From positions 2,024,001-2,088,000 of the forward strand of contig CM034414.1 in NCBI GenBank assembly GCA_019925095.2: 64,000 nt of DNA. Direction: 5' to 3'. Made by a program: the position numbers and the translations under genes. The notes beneath the pieces were generated by a model that searched no databases, was not told the origin of the DNA, and saw nothing but the letters and a program-made list of their open reading frames with translations. This document shows positions 33,480 through 44,900 of the stretch, piece after piece (the first letter of the stretch is position 1; the number at the start of each line of letters is the position of its first letter). The stretch comes from Dendrolimus kikuchii (Eukaryota; Arthropoda; Insecta; Lepidoptera; Lasiocampidae).

Positions 33480-34246
33480 GAAACCCAGAAATGCATAGTC
33501 TAAATTTAGTGATGAGTGGTACACGTATGAGGCAGTACATTTGATCAGTACAAAATAGAATTGTACTGATACGGCTCCAAATTTAAATTTGTACTACTTT
33601 AAAAATTTCATCCCACTACTAAGTAATCACGCGTCAAATGTAAGAGGAAGGACGGAACGAGGACAGCAGTACAATAACGTCTCTACGGATATTCACATGA
33701 CAAAGAGGGACAAAATGACATGTACGACTGCTAGTAAAATGAGGTGACCGAGACCGATCACATCTTCTTAACGAACATTTGCGACCTAGAAGTTTTGTAC
33801 TGGACAAATAAGGGAATGACGCTCACCGCCTCATCAGCCTTATCGCTTCAGATATACTGCCCCGGTACAAACCATACAAATCTCTTCGCCTCATTGGAAG
33901 TGGTATATATATTGTACTGGTTCAGTACAAAATGTCATGTTAGTCTTACAAACTCATTTTAAAATCATGTCCTACCCAACTCTTAGTCTAATCATTAAAG
34001 AAAAATGTCTACAGAGTATTGCTAGCAACAACACCGTGAAAAACGTTATCGAAAACTCGAAGCGTTGCTATCTTCACTCTCCAAAAACTATCAATATGTT
34101 TTGGGGATATCAGCTAAAAAATATTATCCTCTTTTATAATTAAATATTTTTTATATATAATCTAAGCTTATAATATTAACTTCAGTTTACGATTTTGAGA
34201 GCTTATATCCCGCCATTTATTGACTTCAAAAAGTAATTAAAAAATA
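33480..34246. other. no gene; possible small element 33505-33945
   Basis: Two related blocks (gtggtacacgtatgaggcagtac.. and gtggtatatatattgtactggt..) each lead into 'cagtacaaaat' about 400 bp apart and may be the ends of an unclassified element. Otherwise nothing seen. Confidence 0.3.
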
Positions 34247-34393
34247 CATACATACATAACTTCACGCCCGTTCCCTTGCGGGGTAGGCCCGAACAACAGC
34301 GCGCCATTCAGGCTTATTCTTACACACCTCACTTGCTTCTTTGATATTCATAACTCTTGTCATGCACGCTCGTCTGTTCTCAAGGCTCCTGAC
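34247..34393 (-). mobile_element. RTE-like LINE 3' end, copy g (short)
   Basis: 147 bp. Exact 11-bp duplication attaaaaaata at 34236-34246 and 34394-34404. Confidence 0.88.
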
Positions 34394-34553
34394 ATTAAAA
34401 AATAATCATGACTTTTTAAGAACTGACGATACTCCACGCGACTATTTGCCGGTTCCTATATCTTTCTGACGTTCTTTTTCCTTACTATCTATTGAAAGAC
34501 GTAAGCCATACCAGTAATGTCAAAATTCAACCGATGGTAAGGCAAAAAGTTTC

Positions 34554-34830
34554 TATATCCCGTTCAGGGACGAAGAAAAATACAATTTCGTGCGTTGGGG
34601 CGGCCTGTCGTGAGAGGCGACTAAACAACGCACAATAGGGCATTTGCCCGTCTGGATAATCATCACCCCTGGTCTAGAATACCCACGCCGCCATGACGAC
34701 CGTGAGTTGTGGTCCGGCATTAGTGGTCAGGTAGCAATCTTCCTTAAGAGAGCAGCAATGCATTTGTAGCACCTTTGGTGTTGCAAATGTCCATAGGCGA
34801 TGATAACCGCTTTAAATCAGTGGGCCGTCT
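34554..34830 (+). mobile_element. S300 element, diverged
   Basis: Starts 'tatcccgttcagggacg' (diverged from atccgtgcaggaacgg) and runs to 'gtgggccgtctga'. The A-rich end is lost. Faces the next copy tail to tail. Confidence 0.7.
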
Positions 34831-34902
34831 GAAAATCTCGAAGGATTCTTCTCTACAAAGTAAGATAAATGAACGGTCCGTAAGAATTTTTTTATTTTTT
34901 AT

Positions 34903-35132
34903 TTTACGAGTTCAGTAGACAGGCAGACGGCCTAGCTGATGGAATGCGGTTACCATCGCCTATGGATATTTGCAACACCAAAGGTGCTACAAATGCGCTG
35001 CTGCTCTCTTAAGCGAGACTGGAGCCTGGCGGCATACTCTAGACAAGGGGTGGTGACCATCCAGACGGCTAAACACCCTACCACCTACTAGCTGCCCGGT
35101 CGCAGAAAATTGTATTATTTCTCAGTTCCGAA
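34903..35132 (-). mobile_element. S300 element, internally deleted
   Basis: 'gagttcagtagacaggcagac' blocks to 'ttgtattatttctcagttcc'; about 60 bp lost after 'gagcctggc'. Confidence 0.7.
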
Positions 35133-35173
35133 CCGAAACGGCCATTAAACATAGAATGCACCGCTCTGTGCCT

Positions 35174-35218
35174 TTCAACCAAATTGAATCAATATACAAT
35201 TGAATCAATTTGGTTGAA
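35174..35218. repeat. 45-bp near-perfect palindrome
   Basis: 20-bp arms (ttcaaccaaattgaatcaat and complement, one mismatch) around 'atacA'-type centre. Could extrude as a hairpin. Confidence 0.8.
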
Positions 35219-35254
35219 CCATAATGCAATATAAGTTTTAATAGTCACTACGAA

Positions 35255-35853
35255 ACCGCGGATATAGAAAGAAGAGTGAATTTAGAGAATAGTGTGAATG
35301 GAGCGTTAGGTAAACTTCTAGGCGCTAAGAACCTCAGCCAGAAGGCCCAGCTTGCCATACACAACGCGGTGCTGGTACCTACGCTCACGCATGGAAGCGA
35401 GAGTTGGGTATGGAAGAGAGAGCATGAAAGTAGAGTAAACGCGGTCGAGATGCGAGCATTGCGCAAAATCTGCGGAGTGACGCTCGCGGACCGTAATACC
35501 GAAGTAAGAAAGAGAGTTGGTCTGAAAGAGAGTGTCGGGGTGAAGGTAAGGAAAGGAATGCTCCGGTGGTTCGGGCATGTGGAAAGAATGCATAATAAAA
35601 GAATGACTAAACAGATATACAATGCAAAAGTGGATGGCAGAAGTCGTGGAAGGCCACGACACACCTTCCATGATCAAATTGATCGTGTACTAGCAGAAGG
35701 TGATGTCAGGAGCCTTAAGAACAGACGAGCGTGCATGACAAGAGTTATGAATGTCAAAGAAGCAAGTGAGGTGTGTAAGATTAAGCCTGAATGGCGCTCT
35801 GTTGTTCGTGCCTACCCCGCAAGGGAACTGGCGTGAAGTTATGTATGTATGTA
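35255..35853 (+). mobile_element. RTE-like LINE 3' end, copy h (longest)
   Basis: Intact frame from the truncation (35257) to the stop at 35836, about 193 codons: DIERRVNLENSVNGALGKLL, AIHNAVLVPTLTHGSESWVW, AVEMRALRKICGVTLADR, then the GMLRWFGHVERM block and YPARELA. Covers the region after the RT domain. 13-bp target duplication tagtcact(a/c)cgaa at 35242-35254 and 35854-35866. The 3' UTR is just AGTT before (ATGT)n. Confidence 0.92.
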
Positions 35854-35920
35854 TAGTCACTCCGAACCTCTTCAATGCGCATAAACAAACACGCACTTAC
35901 CAGATTTTGTGTTATTCCAG

Positions 35921-35982
35921 TAACCATGACAACGGCAGGATCTGGAGCAGTTTTTTTCTTGGGTACACGAGCTCATTATCAG
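35921..35982 (+). CDS. gene C candidate first coding exon
   Basis: Acceptor tgttattccag, TAACC, ATG, then MTTAGSGAVFFLGTRAHYQ and donor CAG|GTAAAT (phase 0). The downstream partner is 5 kb away. It fits 41064 in phase, but it could start another gene. Confidence 0.45.
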
Positions 35983-38900
35983 GTAAATACAATATCTTAA
36001 TTTAAATACGTGCGTGGATGAATGACTAAGAATTAGACTCACACAAGCTGGTTGAAGACGGGTTTATTTGAATCTACCCTCCAACATACCACTTTATGCT
36101 ATACTAGCTGTGCCCGCGACGTCGTCCGCGTGGAATTAGTTTTGAAAACCGCCCGATTTTGAAACATTCTTCATTGATCTTAGCGTGATGATATATAGCC
36201 TATAGCCTCCCTCGATAAATGGGCTATCTAATACTGAAAGAATTTTTCAAATCAGACCAGTAGTTCCTGATATTAGCGCGTTCAAGCAAACAAACTCTTC
36301 AGCTTTATATATTAGTATAAGATATTTTCCCTTTCAGAAAAATAAGAAAAAAATACAATACTACTTACACTGAAAAAAGACTTTAACCTAATAAATATGT
36401 AAAGTAGAATAATTAAAAGAACTAAATAATTTATTCAAAAGCATTTTACATATTTGTGTACAGGAAACAACTATACTATTTCCATTTCTTTATTTTCTCG
36501 ATGACAGTTCTAATTTGATAGTTGTAGTGTTGTGACCAAATAAGTAATGATATCGATCGCATATATTTATTATGTTTTGAACAAAGACCAATAAAACAGA
36601 AACATTCAAATATATTTTTCCAAGTTGGGAACACTCAATGGCCCATCGCCATTTTATTTTTGAGTTTTTTCACATACATTATAGCGTCGGATTGGGAAAT
36701 TCATGTGGCATTCGATAGTATAGAAGTACAGGTACTTATAATAAATTTTGGGGAAACCTCATCGAGTGACAGTGACGATTCATCAGATTTTGATTAAAAT
36801 AAATAAATAAAAAATCAACATAATATAATTACATCCTGTAATGAAATATTACATTAGTTAATAAATTTGTACAAAATTATCCGGCAATAGTTTAGTTTCT
36901 TACACTATGTAAAAAAATATCGGGTCTGTTATCGTGTTACGTTTATCGATAGCTCCATCCCTATCAGTTTATCTGACTCTGCTATGACCTTGTGCGTGCG
37001 TAAGCGTCATATTTTTATTAAATAATGTATACATAATGTAAAAAAGACGCTCGTTCAAGTTTCCACAGGAGCTGTCATCGAGAAAATAAAGAAATGGAAA
37101 TACTATATGATATCGCATACAACTGCTGTAGTATAATACTGTGTTGCAGTTTTTACACAGCACTCACTTTCAGATGATCGTTATACATTATAAAAAGACA
37201 ATTATCTTAAAGTTTATATTTTATAATTAATAATATTTTTTAATCAACTATATATAGTATACTTTGTTTTTTCTTACAAAATACATTTTGGATAAAAATT
37301 TGGTGTAATTTACTTTAGATGATTAATATGTTTTGTACTGTAGATGTGTCTTACGTTGTCTAAGACAGTTAAACATCATTACATAGTGTACTTTATTTGA
37401 AAAAAACCTGTTTGTATTGCAAGTAAAATCAATGTATAGGTATGTCGCAGGGCTATGACGCAAACCAGAATTTGATCAATTCCATTTATTTAGTAGAGGA
37501 GTCATTATTAAATGTCGAGTAGGTAACGCAGCGACGTGTTAGTCCACAGTGGTACTGCTTAACGGCAACGGCCGGCGAATGTCGTAACCGAGTTGTAACC
37601 GTCGTTTAAATAGTCAATGAATAAATGGTGACCAAACGGTTCTGTCACTCGCCGGCCGCTGCTGTGGCACGCTCGGCTCGTGCGCTTTGTTCTGAAGCTA
37701 ACGCAAAGCAACACGGTTGCCGGGGCGGGGCGGCGAGGCAAAAGGAAACAAGCGAAACATAGAGCTGTGCCAGTCCTGACTTGTTCATTTCATCATTTCA
37801 GGGATTTGATCAAATCACTAACTTTACACCAACAATAAGAAAATATTATTTTTAAACATGCAACACTGTCGTTGCTTTTTGTTTCCTCTTCCATTTTGGT
37901 TGCAGCCGAGTGCATACGTAGTTGTTTTGTAAAAGTGATTTATTATAAATTTCCACCACTAACAGAGTCTAACTTATATATACTTATTATACGAACGAAC
38001 GCTCGCGGAGCGCGTTCGTAATACCGAAGTAAGAAAGAGAGTTGGTCTGAAAGAGTGTCGGGGTGAAGGTAAGGAAAGGAATGCTCCGGTGGTTCGGGCA
38101 TGTGGAAAGAATGCATGATGAAAGAATGACTAAACAGATATACAATGCAAAAGCGGATGGATGCAGAAGTCGTGGAAGGCCACGACACACCTTCCATGAT
38201 CAAATTGATCGTGTACTAGCAGAAGGTGATGTCAGGAGCCTTAAGAACAGACGAGCTTGCATGACAAGAGTTATGAATGTCAAAGAGGCAAGTGAGGTGT
38301 GTAAGAATAAGCCTAAATGGCACTCTGTTGTTCGTGCCTACCCCGCAAGGGAACTGGCGTGAAGTTATGTATGTATGTATGTATGTATACGAACACCGTC
38401 AGCGTGAAACAAAATATTATATGTGCGACGAACTGCGCACAACATCTTTCGTGATTTGACCATCTATACGTTTAATAATATAATGTGCATCTATACACGT
38501 CTTATCGTAATTAGAATTATTACATACACACACATGTATGCACGCACGCACAGACACACACACAGAGACACATTACCTTATAATTAGTATGTGGTTTGTT
38601 TTTCGCCATGGAGTGGAGCACTGGTGACCCATAATACAGATCTGCACAGATTTACAATGGGCACCAGTCTCAGACAATAGGTCTTATTTCACTTGTAAAT
38701 TGTTCTGTGAGAAAATAAAATAAGGTTTCTTTCTTTCTTTTTATTATGGTTTTGATCAAATCCCGGCTTTCGTCATTTCCCTACGACATTTACATTACAT
38801 AATTATTCTTATTAATAATGAGTATGAGTAGAATACAATACAAATAAGTTTTCTTGCATTGTATTCGATTATATTTGTAATTTTATTATACCTTTGTCAA

Positions 38901-41900
38901 CTGCCTTTTCCACACCTGACATTGACATTAATTGACGGTAATAGTCGTTGGCTAAACAAACCAGCCTATTGCCAAAAAACTAAATAAATAAAAGACAATT
39001 TTATTGATTATTGATTAAAATAAATAAATAAATCGGCAGACGAACACACACACTGTATAACCCCAAATTAAGCAAGTTACGCTGGTTCTTTTTTATTGCA
39101 GGTGTTCAGCAGACAGGCAGACGGCCCACTTGATTTAAAGCGGTTACCATCGCCTATGGACATTTGCAACACCAAAGGTGCTACAAATGCGCTGCTGCTC
39201 TCCTAATGGAGACTGGAACCTGGTCACTAATGTCGGAACACAACTCAAGGTTGTTATGGCGACATACTTTAGACCAGAGGTGGTAGCCACTCAGTCGGGC
39301 AAATGCCCTACCACCTGGCATGTTATGGGTAATATACAACGGACCACTCTGGGGCCGACCCCAGACACCCAGACCATAGTAAATAACGGAGAAATTTCGT
39401 TTCCGAAATTTACCATAACAGGAATCGTACCCGGAGCCTCTGCGTTGCTGTGAGTTAAGCCGGCAAGGGCTTAGCCCGCTCAACCACAGAGGCCGTCAAA
39501 AAAAATTAAAACGTCATTAATAAAAATATTTAATCTTTAGACATTTGCCCTAACCTAGCTTTTGACCTTGTTACGGGAATCGGCGGAGACGGGGAGAAGC
39601 AACTAGACGAGTTATGACTGCTACTGGGGCTGAAATCATCAGTGACGCTGTGACCTCACTTCCTAACCCGGACTATGCAAATCGCGCAACGCGTCTCGCT
39701 TGCGGAGACGAGCTCGTTGTGTCCAAGGTTTTTTCTACGCCTAGGTACAGCTGAAGTTTTCTTTTTTTTATTGCAGGAGTTCAGCAGACAGGCAGACGGT
39801 CCACTTGATGAAAAGCGGTTACCATCGCCTATGGACATTTGCAACACCAAAGGTGCTACAAATACACTGCTGCTCTCTTAAAGGAGACTGGAACCTGGTC
39901 ACTAATGCCGGAACACAACACAAGGTTGTTATGGCGGCATACTCTAGTCTACTCCAGGGGTGGTCGCCATCCAGTCGAGCAAATACTCTACCACCTGGCT
40001 GTGGGTTGTTTAGTCGCCACTTACGACAGGCCGCCAGGCCGCAGGAAATTGTACTCTTTCTCCGTTCCTGCACGGATAAAATTCATGGGTTTTCATGGGC
40101 TTTGTGTGATTCTGTCACCCATATACTTCTTTGTCTCCGCAGCACCAGGAGTCCGGACAACTAAGCGACTGCCAGTACGTCGATATCTGTTTTCTCTCTC
40201 ATCTTCTACGATATTGGGCTGCGATACCTGCGCTACCACTGAAACCGGTTTCCTTGTTCCGTTATTTATCAATGTTGCTTTGTCGCCCAAGAGTAAACGT
40301 GCAAGCGACTTCGCCATCAGATCATGTTTTCCAAGGCTTTATTTAACTTGCAATGTTTTTATGTATGTATGTTGTATGCGCTGGAGATTTTTAGGACGGT
40401 ACAGACGCGGAGGAATTTCAGGCTTTTTAATATACTGTGTTTAAATGTACTCCATCTATGTTTGCTGCTAAAACTAGTCATAAACAAAACTCGAATACCT
40501 TAAAGTGTGTTTTGATCTACTTTTACATTTGTACCCACCAGTCTTGCCGTTTAACATTATATTTGTCACGTGACTTTTATCCCTCATATGAAAAACTAGC
40601 GGCCCGGCGCGGTTTCAGCCGCGGTCTGTCCCGCTCCCGTGGTATATAGCGTCATGTTATATAGCCTATGACACTCCCTGTTAACGTAGCTTTCTAACAG
40701 TAAAATAATTTTTTAAATCGGTTTAGTAGATCCAGAGATTACCCCCTACAACGTCACAAACTCACAAACTTTAATCTCTTTATAATATTAGTGTAGATAT
40801 ATTATACAGAAAAAACTCAAAAAAGCAATTTAAAGCTGTGTACAGACCGTAACATTTTTTTACATTTCTCAGTTTTTTGAGTGTAAATACGTCGTCGCTT
40901 GAAACTGTGATTTTTATCACTTCGGCTTTTTGCGTCCATACTTTTTTCAAAAAACAACTTCAATTCTACCTTTTAAGGAATACGTTTATCATTTTGTGGC
41001 AAAAACATAATTCAAACTGTACTGCGCAGTTTCTTACCAATTGTCGGCTCGAAGCTCACACAGGTCAGGCTCCACTCTGTCTTTCTAGCGATATTTGATA
41101 CGGTCGACCGGACGACGACCTACCGGCCGTCCGCCACCGAGCCAGTGAAGGCGGTGAGCTTCTATTTCTCCTATATGTTGGGCTCAGCCGTGTTGCTCAA
41201 TTTCATGATTCAATGCGCTGCTGCTCTCTTAAAGGAGACTGGAACCTGGCCATTAATGCCGGAATAATGTTGTCCCAAGGTCTTGAATCAACCGGAGTCC
41301 CGTTTTGACGTGGAAAACGGTAACGCGTCAACGGAAACCATTTATCAGAACCCCTCGGTGCAAGAGTTATGGCCGAAGGAGCAGGTCAAGAAAGAAATGG
41401 ACAGCACTTACACTGATGGTAAAACGAACTGGAGCTACTGCGATAATGAAGGTATGTCATTATTATAACGACAATATTTTTCTTTCCTTATATTATGTCT
41501 TGTAGAAGTGAAACATCTTTATAGACGGGGGGGTATTAGGATTTTTTTTGTCACGAAAAAGCGTTACGGCCGTGTGGAGGGGGTAAAAGGCATATCGCGT
41601 GGAGAGAGGCGGCAGATTGTTAATGTACTTGTCCAATTTGAAAAGCTGTCCGTAAATCCTTTCATCCGTGCAGGAACGGAGGAAGAATATAATTTCCTGC
41701 GGCCGGGCGGGCTGTCGTAAGAGGCGACAAAACAACCCACGGCCAGGTGGTAGGGCATTTGCCCGACTGGATGGCTACCACCCCTGGTCTAAAGTGTATC
41801 GTCATAACAACCTTGAGTTGTGTTCCGACATTACTGACCAGGTTCCAGTCTCCCTTAAGAGAGCAGCAGCGCATTAGTAGTACCTTTGATGTTACAAATG

Positions 41901-44900
41901 TCCATAGGCGATGGTGACCGCTTGCCATCAGGTGGGCCGTCTGCCTGTCTGCTGAACTCCTGCAATAAAAAAAAGATAAAAAATCTTAAGTTAAAATTTT
42001 GTTGCGATTCGTTAAGCCACTTGTTCGTTGCCATTCGTTTTTCCACTTGTCCATTGAAGTTTCTTACTAAGTATGCACTGTTTGCTTCCACTCCATTAAT
42101 TCTTCGAAAAGTCATTGTAATAAAACTTCTATATGTATTTAAAAAAAAGAGCATAGATAATACATAAATAATTATGATGAAAAAAATATTTTTTTGCTAG
42201 ACGTGTTGCTGGGGAGTTTGTCGCCGCTTCATCTCCTTTAAACAGCGATAACACGTTGCGAAGCGGTTTACATAGACTAGCAAGTAAAATTAAATTTTAA
42301 CTTATATGTATGACTTTCAAAAAGTGTTCTCCAGTGCAACTTATTTTGAATTTGAATGTGCAATAATATATTTTAAAATACATAAGTTATTCAAATTCAA
42401 AATATATAACTATTTATTTAACCATTTAACTTCTTTTGTACAGCGATAGAAGAGAAAGAGAAATCAGACCCCAACAGTGGCATGAAAAAACGTTCGAAAC
42501 GCAGATCGAGTGAAGCAACACTCTGTGAGAACGACGTGGACATGAAACCGGCTGATTTGAACGCCGTTGGCGAGAGGTGGGTTACTGGAATTATTAGCAG
42601 GCGCCTGTCAGATAATGCTTTAGTGTACAGATTTATTTTCAAAAAGTATATGGCCGATGCATACGTTTAGTCACCGCAGTGGACAACGAACTACTGGCTG
42701 TGGCTGGCGCAATGCGGGAGCGCACCCTGTCTTCTCGAGGTCGCCGGCCTTCAGCTGGCACCCGGAGAGGCAGGTACGCGCATTACTTCCCTCCCTGAGT
42801 TAGGTTCCGTTTACCGCGGGGGGCCTTTAGCTTGCTAGGAAGAGCAAAGGACCTTCTACCCCCGCACAACGAAGTGGGGTGTGTTCTCCCAGGGCACACT
42901 CCAGGCACTTTATTGCGCTGGATCGGCTGGGCGTAACTATGTTCTAAATCTCAGCCTTTCCAACACACTCAAAGCGCAGGGTCGTCAGGGAGGAGGGGGT
43001 TTTTAGTGGGTGTTGGGGTTGCTCGCGCGTGCAGCAACGCTCGTAGTCTTCCACACTATTCTGTGACGTCGATCGCGGACGGAGCGCTGCCAAGAGCATA
43101 CTATTGCTGCAGTGTTATCGCCCCCGACCGACGCGTGTCGTTCCCCTAGCAACGACCCAGTTTGTGCGTAAATCGGTTAAGCATTTTCCCTCGCCTCAAA
43201 ACAAAAAAAAAAAATGCGGGAGCGCACAGAATAATAGTTGCTCTATCTCCCTCGCACATCATCCGTCCCGCTCACGCATTGTGCTATATATTGTACTAGC
43301 TGTACGACTTGTTAATATTTGTACTTGAAAGTTACCGTTTCTAAACGAAATGAGTTCACTTCAGTTCACATCAACACTAGACAGTATATACTACTGTCAG
43401 CAATCTGAAGTATCATCCTCACGCTGCTACAAGAAAATATACAGGTAAATTATTCAAGTGAGCCATCAGGTTCAAATCCTAATCTTTACGTAATTGAGAA
43501 GAATACTCAAAGGACGATTGGACTTTTCAAAAATCAATTAACCTGGTCCATTTAAATATTTGTACGACCATGGGTCACATACGGTGATACTAGTCAGACT
43601 GTTTTATGAACTATTGTCGACATACCACTACCTGTATCTCTGCAAATAAACATTCATTCATTGAGATACTGGCTCTCGCCAGTGGTGCGTTATCCCACAC
43701 TACGGGGTGGCCATCAACGGCCTACCACACAACTCACTCCAACTCACACATTCGGCAAGAAACCTCCTTAACAATCACAACCAACAACTACAGATGCATA
43801 TGTACAAACTGTACGGTCCAAAATAAATAAATACTTGTCACTCAGCGCAACCCCGAAAGCGAAGAGCCGCCGCAACAGGTCCTTACTGGCCTGCCTCAGC
43901 TCCTTGGCTCGTCGCAAAAGGCGTCTTCACACCGACCAGGTCCAATATCTTCAACACATTGAGAGCGTCCTCACGAGATGTACTTACCGGGAGTCGTGCA
44001 GGTGTTTCGAATGTCAGGTGAGTTGTTCTTTTATTGCTTGACGTACACCAGACGGCTCCCACCTTATGGGCAATTGCAGGGGCATGGACTTGCGAGCTTG
44101 CATGGACAGCAAGATGTAGTCCATACGGGGCTACACATCCGTCATCATTCTATTCGTGCAAGAACAGAGAAAGAATATAATTTCCTCCGTTGGGGCTGCT
44201 TTTCGACAAACAAAACAACCCACAGTCAAGTGGTAGCAGTGGCGGCTTTTTTTTATTGCAGGAGATCAGCAGACAGGCAGACGGCCCACTTGATGGAAAG
44301 CGTTTACCATCGCCTATGGACATTTGCAACAGCAAAGGTGCTACAAATGCGCTGCTGCTCTCTTAAGGGAAACTGGAACCTGGTCACTAATGCCGGAACA
44401 CAACTCAAGGTTGTTATGGCGACATACTTTAGACCAGTGGTAGCCATCCGGTCGGGCAAATGCCCTAACACCTGGCAAAAAGGCTCGAGGCTTTTTGAAT
44501 AAAACAATGTTTCGTCAATAAAATCTGTATTAATGTTAATGTTTTGACTCAATCTTATATATCATACTCTGATACTAATCTGCGGAGTGACGCTCGCGGA
44601 CCGCGTTCGTAATACCGAAGTAAGAAAGAGAGTTGGTCTGAAAGAAAGTGTCGGGGTGAAGGTAAGGAAAGGAATGCTCCGGTGGTTCCGGCATGTGGAA
44701 AGAATGCATGATGAAAGAATGACTAAACAGATATACAATGCAAAAGTGGATGGACGCAGAAGTCGTGGAAGGCCACGACACACCTTCCATGATCAAATTG
44801 ATCGTGTACTAGCAGAAGGTGGTTTCAGAAGCCTTAAGAACAGACGAGCGTGCATGACAAGAGTTATGAATGTCAAAGAAGCAAGTGAGGTGTGTAAGAA

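Noticed and set aside
35248..35664. 138-codon minus frame rich in Leu/Ser/Cys
   Set aside because: Antisense shadow of RTE-like LINE copy h; the same shadow appears at every copy.
42675..42770. Extra gene C exon after 'caccgcag' (GC-rich, donor-like GTACGC)
   Set aside because: Phase does not fit exons 4 or 5, and the segment runs across the left border of an A-tailed retroposon.
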